Assembly: GCA_964364175.1 (NCBI GenBank)
Contig: CAYILR010000001.1
Location: 62,001-126,000, forward strand
Direction: 5' to 3'
Length of the DNA: 64,000 nucleotides
DNA from: CAYILR01 sp964364175
Lineage (GTDB): Bacteria > Bdellovibrionota > UBA1018
Shown here: piece after piece, positions 59,254-64,000 of the stretch
How the letters are laid out: each line of letters begins with the position of its first letter
How positions within the stretch are numbered: the stretch's first letter is position 1
Notes under the pieces: model-generated
The model's input: only the letters and a program-made list of their open reading frames with translations
Told to the model about the DNA's origin: nothing
Databases searched by the model: none
Program-made: the position numbers and the translations under genes

Positions 59254-60068
59254 AAAGTAACACCCGTGTGCAAATAAAGAGCAGTGTATGTGCCCGCTAC
59301 GTCCAGGCGCTGATCTGAGTTTGGAATATACATGCGTGTACTGAAAAGGCTTTGGAACCTCAGGGTTGCACCAAAAAATATTTGTTTAGTGAGCTGCAAG
59401 TCAATTCCTGGTCCGGCATGAATCCCAAAAATAAAGGGTGAAAAAGTTTTTCCCTTGTCATCTAATTCATAGCTGGGGTTGAAAAATCCCATCCCAATCA
59501 CGGCGTGTGGAACAATTCGGTCATACCAGCTGAGGTTGACTCGCATTCCTGCCAAAGCGGTTGTCAAAGAGTAGGTTTTTGGGATCTTAGGAGTGCCTGC
59601 CTGATCGTGCGACGAGTAACCCACGGCCGCTTCAAGGGCAAACATCTCACTGACACCCATGGTATATGCCATGCGAACACCCAAAGCGTCATTGTATTGG
59701 GAAGCTAGATCGCCCATCAAGAAATTTTGCCCCACTCCCAGGGAGACGTTGTGTGAGCCAGGGGCAAATGGGGTCATGTTTCGATTTTCACTCGATGCAG
59801 AACGTCTGCTGGTGCCGCCGCCTCCTGAAAAGAGTGGCGCGGGTTCCTCGTCAGCATCTAGATCTTTTTCTTTGCTGCGACTCGGTTCACTGTGAGCTGC
59901 ATTGCCAGAATTCCAAGTAGGTTTTGACCAACTGGATGCAGCATTCCCGCTAGCTGGCAGGAATAGCGTGGCTGAAATAAAGGCCACCTCGCATAAAAAA
60001 ATATATTTTAGAATTGAGTTACTGCCTGCCAACTGATTCGCGCATCCATGCGCTGACATCGTCATCAT
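59250..60068 (-). CDS. small outer-membrane beta-barrel protein
   Basis: About 272 residues. A signal sequence is read around ILKYIFLCEVAFISATLFLPA; the true start may be inside the given N-terminus. A Ser/Glu-rich linker (about 45-90) is followed by eight or so amphipathic strands (VSLGVGQNFLMGDL, YTMGVSEMFALEAAVGYSS, GMRVNLSWYDRIVPHAVIGMG broken for length) and a final Phe (YLHTGVTF), as in OmpW/OmpA-like 8-strand barrels. No exact family recognised. Confidence 0.7.
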   Translation of the reverse strand: MMTMSAHGCANQLAGSNSILKYIFLCEVAFISATLFLPASGNAASSWSKPTWNSGNAAHSEPSRSKEKDLDADEEPAPLFSGGGGTSRRSASSENRNMTPFAPGSHNVSLGVGQNFLMGDLASQYNDALGVRMAYTMGVSEMFALEAAVGYSSHDQAGTPKIPKTYSLTTALAGMRVNLSWYDRIVPHAVIGMGFFNPSYELDDKGKTFSPFIFGIHAGPGIDLQLTKQIFFGATLRFQSLFSTRMYIPNSDQRLDVAGTYTALYLHTGVTF

Positions 60069-60113
60069 ACACAATTAGTGTAGATGAGTTTTTCAGCACG
60101 TGCAAATGTCAAA

Positions 60114-60461
60114 TTATTGATTCAACGTCGTAGGAGCTACAGGTCTCTCAACAGGCTGGGCTCCAGCTGCTTCTGGTTTTACTCGAGCTTGGATGTAACC
60201 AGAAAATGAGCCATCTCCGGTGCGAATGATTTCTTTCAAAAGCTCAACAGAAGGCTGGGTTTTTAATTTTTTTTCGCTTTCGTACAAGAGCTGCGTCAAA
60301 GTTGCGGCGGTGATGTCGTTTTTGGTCTTATTATCAATGACTCTCAGCTCTTCGCCGTTACGGATCATCTTGGCGATTTCATCCAAAGTGACATAACTCG
60401 ACTCATGAGTGTCATAGAGTTTTCGGTTTTGATAACGCTTAATAATTTTAGCTTCTTTCAT
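60114..60461 (-). CDS. phaR: PhaR-type polyhydroxyalkanoate synthesis regulator
   Basis: A 115-residue protein starting at ATG 60461 (GGGGGAT upstream). Residues about 5-58 are the PHA accumulation regulator DNA-binding domain, with IIKRYQNRKLYDTHESSYV and TLDEIAKMIRNGEELRVID. The second part is shorter than in classical PhaR. It would repress PHA granule genes when no polymer is present. No PHA synthase is nearby. Confidence 0.88.
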   Translation of the reverse strand: MKEAKIIKRYQNRKLYDTHESSYVTLDEIAKMIRNGEELRVIDNKTKNDITAATLTQLLYESEKKLKTQPSVELLKEIIRTGDGSFSGYIQARVKPEAAGAQPVERPVAPTTLNQ

Positions 60462-60640
60462 CACAATCCCCCTGCTGATGCTTATGGATCAGCTGAGTTA
60501 ACTCCTAATGTCTCTCTACTCCAGAAGTTCTCTAACGCTAAGCGCTAAATAACTCTACTTAGCCGAATAACAACCCGCTGCACTAAAGTCAAGACCTTCA
60601 CCTATTTATCCGAAAGGGTTTAGGAAGGGATGCCTTATCC

Positions 60641-62488
60641 ATGCAAAAAAAGGGGTATTTGTTAATTCTAGGGGTTTTGGCCAGCGGTTGTGCTGGAAAA
60701 GAGATCAGGCCCACTGCCCCTATGCCTGAAAGCCCTCAGGCGGATGCAGTGACTACTCCTCCAAGCGTTGTTGAGGTGCCTGTCGATCCAACCTTTGATA
60801 TCCGAACCACTGTTGTGAAAATGCCTGAAAATTCAGCAGATTATCACTTTAGCATGGCACAGGCATACTCGAACGAAGGGCATCCCGATCGAGCCATTGA
60901 GGAGTACAAACTGGCTTTAGCCTATGACACAAAATCCGCGCTGATTCATGCGCGCATAGCAGCTGAATATATCAAAAAAGGTATGATTTCTGAGGCATTA
61001 GAGAGTTCTAGGGCGGCTATCAAACTCAATCCCGACTATGTGGATGCTCGGCTCATGCTGGCAGGTCTCTACTCCGCGACACGTGATGTTCCAGCGGCAT
61101 TGGCTGAGTACGAAAAGATTTTGAAGAAAAATCCAACGCATGAGGAAGCAGCGATTTATCGAGCACAAGTTTTATTGGAAGCAAATCAGGCTGCTCAATC
61201 GGTGCAGAAATTGAAGACTTTTTTGAAGCTCATGCCAGAGTCTGCTCTCGCTTGGTATTATCTGGGGAGAACTGAGCAAAAGCTGGCACACTTTCAGCCT
61301 GCAGCAGTCGCCTATAAGCGTGCAATTGATCTCAGGCCTGGATTTGTTCAAGCGTCGCTTTCTCTAGGATTTATGTATGAAGAGAAGCAGATGAACAACG
61401 AAGCTCTTTTGGTTTATCAAGATCTTTTTGATCAGTCGCAAGACTCTGTAGCGGCCAATCGAATTGCCACAGTTCATCTCAAAGCGGAGAGGTATCAGGA
61501 AGCGATCCCCTATTTGGAAGCCATCTCTAAAATTGATCCAGATGATTTGAATGCTCAGGTTAAACTGGGATTGGTTTGGATGGAGCTCAAACAATTTGAT
61601 AAGGCAGCGGTTCAGTTCAAGGCGATCCTATTGAAAAATCCAGAATCGGATCGCGTTCATTTTTACTTAGGTAATGTTTATGAAGAGCAAGGCAAGGCGC
61701 AAGAAGCAGTCAGTCAGCTGAGTCACATCACAAACGAATCTAAATTGTATTCGGATGCGGTAGTTCACATCGGCCTTCTCATGAAGCAGCAAGGCAAAAA
61801 AGAAGCTGCGCTGGGGCATATTGATCGCGCCATAGAAAAATTACCTCGGGTTTCAACTTTTTATCTTTTCAAAGCGAGCATCCATGAGGAGCAAGGGCAG
61901 CTGGAGACGGCTGTGAAAACCCTTGAGGAGGCGGTCCGCGTCCTTCCTGAAGATGAGAAGGTGAAATACTACTTGGGAAGCCTATATGATCGTCAGGGCA
62001 AAATCGAAGACAGCCTGAAAGTCATGGAAGCGATTTTAGCGATCAATCCACAGCATGCAGATGCCCTGAATTACATTGGATACACTTGGACGCTAAAAGG
62101 CGTGAATCTGGATAAAGCCGAACAAAAATTACGTAAAGCCATGGAGCTGAGACCTGAGAGTGGTTATATCCGGGATAGTTGGGGCTGGTATCTTTTTGTG
62201 CGCGGAAAGAGCAAAGAGGCGATTGTTGAGCTGGAAAAAGCAGTTCGCCTTAAGCCAGATGAACCCACCATTCTTGAACACTTGGGCGACGTGTATATGC
62301 ACACTAATTTAAGAGAGAAAGCTCTGTCTAAATACAGTGAAGCAGAGCATTTGGCGCAGGACGAGAGTTTGAGATCAAAACTTCAAGGGAAAATCGATGT
62401 TTTAAGAAGAGAACTTACCGAGCGCGCTACCGGAAAATCCAATTCTCGAAGACCTGCCGCGAATCCTTCAGCTTCTACAGAACATTAG
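60641..62488 (+). CDS. TPR lipoprotein
   Basis: A 615-residue lipoprotein: lipobox LASGC with Cys17, a Pro-rich linker, then about 14-15 tetratricopeptide repeats (about 60-570), each close to the consensus (for example PDRAIEEYKLALAYDTKSA and GKSKEAIVELEKAVRLKPDE), and a basic Arg/Ser-rich tail. Likely a scaffold for protein assembly at the outer membrane or periplasm. It has AGGAAGGGA upstream and overlaps trmFO by 14 bp at its end. Confidence 0.9.
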   Translation: MQKKGYLLILGVLASGCAGKEIRPTAPMPESPQADAVTTPPSVVEVPVDPTFDIRTTVVKMPENSADYHFSMAQAYSNEGHPDRAIEEYKLALAYDTKSALIHARIAAEYIKKGMISEALESSRAAIKLNPDYVDARLMLAGLYSATRDVPAALAEYEKILKKNPTHEEAAIYRAQVLLEANQAAQSVQKLKTFLKLMPESALAWYYLGRTEQKLAHFQPAAVAYKRAIDLRPGFVQASLSLGFMYEEKQMNNEALLVYQDLFDQSQDSVAANRIATVHLKAERYQEAIPYLEAISKIDPDDLNAQVKLGLVWMELKQFDKAAVQFKAILLKNPESDRVHFYLGNVYEEQGKAQEAVSQLSHITNESKLYSDAVVHIGLLMKQQGKKEAALGHIDRAIEKLPRVSTFYLFKASIHEEQGQLETAVKTLEEAVRVLPEDEKVKYYLGSLYDRQGKIEDSLKVMEAILAINPQHADALNYIGYTWTLKGVNLDKAEQKLRKAMELRPESGYIRDSWGWYLFVRGKSKEAIVELEKAVRLKPDEPTILEHLGDVYMHTNLREKALSKYSEAEHLAQDESLRSKLQGKIDVLRRELTERATGKSNSRRPAANPSASTEH

Positions 62489-63806
62489 AACGATTCAGGC
62501 CTTTTCCCATCCAGCGAGAAAAATTACCGAGGGCTTGTTGCGACATTGCTTTGCGTGCCTCATCGCGAGGAAGATTGCTGACACCGTCAAATAGGTTTGG
62601 ATCAAAGAGGGCAAAACTCATGTTGGCGGGCTGGTAGTTTTTTGCTTCAGCACCAGTGATGTGCCTCAAAAGTGCACCCAGAGCAGTGTGAGCTGGGGGC
62701 GCAGAATGAGAGAGCCCATTCAATCGTTGTTCTATAAAAATAGCAGCCAGCAGTCCGCATGCAGCAGATTCTAGGTAACCCTCGACTCCCGTGATTTGAC
62801 CGGCCAGGTAAACGGTCGGCTTTTTCTTCATCGAGAGATCTGCACTCAAAACCTGGGGCCCGCAGACATAGGTGTTTCGATGTATCGATCCGAATCGCAA
62901 AAATTCAGCCTTCTCGAGAGCGGGAATCATTCGCAGAACTTGGGATTGCCCACCATATTTCAATTTAGTTTGAAACCCGACCATGTTGTAGGCTGTTTTT
63001 GCATTGTTTTCTGGCCGTAGCTGAACCACTGCAAAGGGTCTTTGATTTGTTTTGGGGTCAACCAAACCCACAGGTTTCATCGGTCCGAATCTCAGGCTGT
63101 CTTTTCCTGTGGCAGCGATGGCCTCAATGGGCTGGCATCCTTGAAAGAAAATCTCCTTCTCAAAATTTTTCGGAGGGACTTTCTCTGCGGCCATCAATGC
63201 GTTGACGAATCGGTAGTATTGTTCCTCTGTCATTGCACAGTTGATGTAGGCTTCTTCACCCCCCTTATCGTAGCGATTGGCAATAAAAGCGTGATCGAAG
63301 TCGATGGACGAAGTTTCAACGATTGGAGCAATGGCATCGTAAAAATAAAGTCCATCGTCACCCGATGCTTTCATCAACCACTGGCTGAGAGGCTCGGATG
63401 TCAGAGGCCCAGTAGCGATTAAGTTAATTTGCCCGGGAGTGGGTTGACTCACCTCTTCGTTGACTCGGGTGATGAGAGGATGACTGCTGAGCACGCGCGA
63501 AACCGACTCTGAAAAAACATCCCGATCCACCGCGAGCGCATCACCGCCCGGCACTGCCGCTCCTCCAGCCTCACGCAAAACAAGTGAACCCAGTTTTGCC
63601 ATTTCAGCTTTGAGCATGCCCGGTGCCGAAACAGGAGACTTGGATTTAAAGGAATTGCTGCAGACTAATTCCGCGCAGCCCGAGGTCTTGTGTGCTTCGG
63701 TCATTTTTTGAGGCCGCATTTCGTGGAGTATGACGGGAATGCCTCGTTCAGCCAGGTAATAGGCGGCTTCGCTTCCAGCAAGACCTGCTCCGACTATGTG
63801 AATCAT
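62475..63806 (-). CDS. trmFO: methylenetetrahydrofolate--tRNA-(uracil-5)-methyltransferase TrmFO
   Basis: A 443-residue folate/FAD enzyme making ribothymidine at tRNA position 54. The FAD site is VGAGLAGSEAAYYLAERG (about 4-21); the catalytic Cys region CAELVCSNSFKSK (about 43-55) and the C-terminal PANMSFALFDPNLF are typical. TrmFO replaces the SAM-dependent TrmA in many non-gamma bacteria. Its start is 28 bp from the intergenic right edge. Confidence 0.95.
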   Translation of the reverse strand: MIHIVGAGLAGSEAAYYLAERGIPVILHEMRPQKMTEAHKTSGCAELVCSNSFKSKSPVSAPGMLKAEMAKLGSLVLREAGGAAVPGGDALAVDRDVFSESVSRVLSSHPLITRVNEEVSQPTPGQINLIATGPLTSEPLSQWLMKASGDDGLYFYDAIAPIVETSSIDFDHAFIANRYDKGGEEAYINCAMTEEQYYRFVNALMAAEKVPPKNFEKEIFFQGCQPIEAIAATGKDSLRFGPMKPVGLVDPKTNQRPFAVVQLRPENNAKTAYNMVGFQTKLKYGGQSQVLRMIPALEKAEFLRFGSIHRNTYVCGPQVLSADLSMKKKPTVYLAGQITGVEGYLESAACGLLAAIFIEQRLNGLSHSAPPAHTALGALLRHITGAEAKNYQPANMSFALFDPNLFDGVSNLPRDEARKAMSQQALGNFSRWMGKGLNRSNVL

Positions 63807-63887
63807 CAGGAGCTTTTAGCACAGTTTCTATTCGAATGCCTGATAATGTCTGAAATCAAATTCAGTAGGGCGTGTTTTCAAAGTCAG

Positions 63888-63984
63888 TTTCGAAGCGAAA
63901 ATTGCAGATTCGAGGCGAAACAAGGAAGCGGGTCGCGCCAAAACCGGAGCATCCCCGCTGCGGGCTGTGAGGATTTTGGCGCGA
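63888..63984. repeat. hairpin-rich region at the right edge
   Basis: Two short hairpins, TTTCG/CGAAA (63888-63900) and TTCG/CGAA (63909-63919), precede a perfect 11-bp inverted repeat: TCGCGCCAAAA (63933-63943) and TTTTGGCGCGA (63974-63984), with CCCGC/GCGGG in the loop. The region 63807-64000 has no gene that I can support. It may be a mobile or REP-like element continuing past the window. Confidence 0.55.
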
Positions 63985-64000
63985 TTCGCTGACGAAGTTG

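Noticed and set aside
63690..63992. 100-codon open frame at the right edge, antisense to the trmFO start
   Set aside because: Overlaps the FAD-binding region of trmFO and the inverted repeat; no protein-like pattern.

Overview
The window looks like the chromosome of a Gram-negative, flagellated bacterium, most likely a member of the Bdellovibrionota (Bdellovibrio/Oligoflexia-like). The grounds are inference from gene content, not a database match: outer-membrane barrels and lipoproteins, an LpxH-like phosphoesterase, two flagellins with FliD/FliS/FlaG, a TIGR02147-type regulator paired with a secreted metalloprotease, MeaB, PhaR, folate-type TrmFO, and moderate GC content. No rRNA, tRNA, CRISPR array or intact insertion sequence was seen. 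LAYOUT. 1-520: left edge with a nonsense-mutated BrnT-type toxin gene read leftwards and four ACTATA repeats at 10-bp spacing. 0.5-5 kb: VOC protein, CPXCG zinc protein, TonB-like protein, acetyltransferase, putative Na+/H+ antiporter and a BBP2-type barrel. 5-7.4 kb: a complete bufferin/HvfA-type RiPP operon (cysteine-rich secreted precursor, terminator-attenuator, DUF692 MNIO enzyme, DUF2063 partner, DoxX). 7.5-10 kb: acetyl-CoA synthetase and Dtd. 10-13.2 kb: metzincin-like secreted protease with TIGR02147 regulator, a DUF4325 gene, and a TumA/TumE-like toxin-antitoxin pair. 13.3-17.3 kb: membrane protein, CinA, polyprenyl glycosylphosphotransferase. 17.3-25.4 kb: VapBC with a clear operator, a double-domain M16 peptidase, Amt, ClpP, a lipoprotein with an internal 98-residue duplication, FmdB, HemW. 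25.5-29.3 kb: grpE-dnaK-dnaJ. 29.3-36.4 kb: LpoA-like protein, then the tightly coupled set fliD-fliS-(FliT-like)-TPR-small ORF-GT9 glycosyltransferase. 36.3-42 kb: rarA, NAD kinase, recN, dus and lpxH-like genes, several overlapping at their 3' ends. 42-44.9 kb: flaG and two flagellins with sigma-28-like promoters. 44.9-46.8 kb: MeaB and a lipoprotein. 46.9-54.1 kb: a seven-gene motor-like operon. 54.1-63.8 kb: Ddl, a secreted coiled-coil protein, groESL, Hsp33, a small barrel, PhaR, a TPR lipoprotein and TrmFO. MAIN POINT OF INTEREST. The operon at 46973-54092 encodes a barrel-like secreted protein, a TPR lipoprotein, a 779-residue protein joining a signal peptide, a duplicated Cys-containing periplasmic region, one membrane span and a cytoplasmic FliG-like middle plus C-terminal domain, then a cyclic-nucleotide-binding protein, MotA, MotB and a zinc-ribbon membrane protein. 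This reads as a self-contained envelope motor: MotAB as stator, a membrane-anchored FliF/FliG-like hybrid as rotor, and a nucleotide-sensing subunit. Whether it turns the flagellum, drives gliding, or does something else cannot be told from sequence. The second system of note is the bufferin operon, where tandem hairpins after the precursor gene should keep precursor levels above enzyme levels. Smaller items are two paired-hairpin intergenic elements, a 40-bp repeat on both sides of groEL, and two very short ORFs translationally coupled to the genes that follow.
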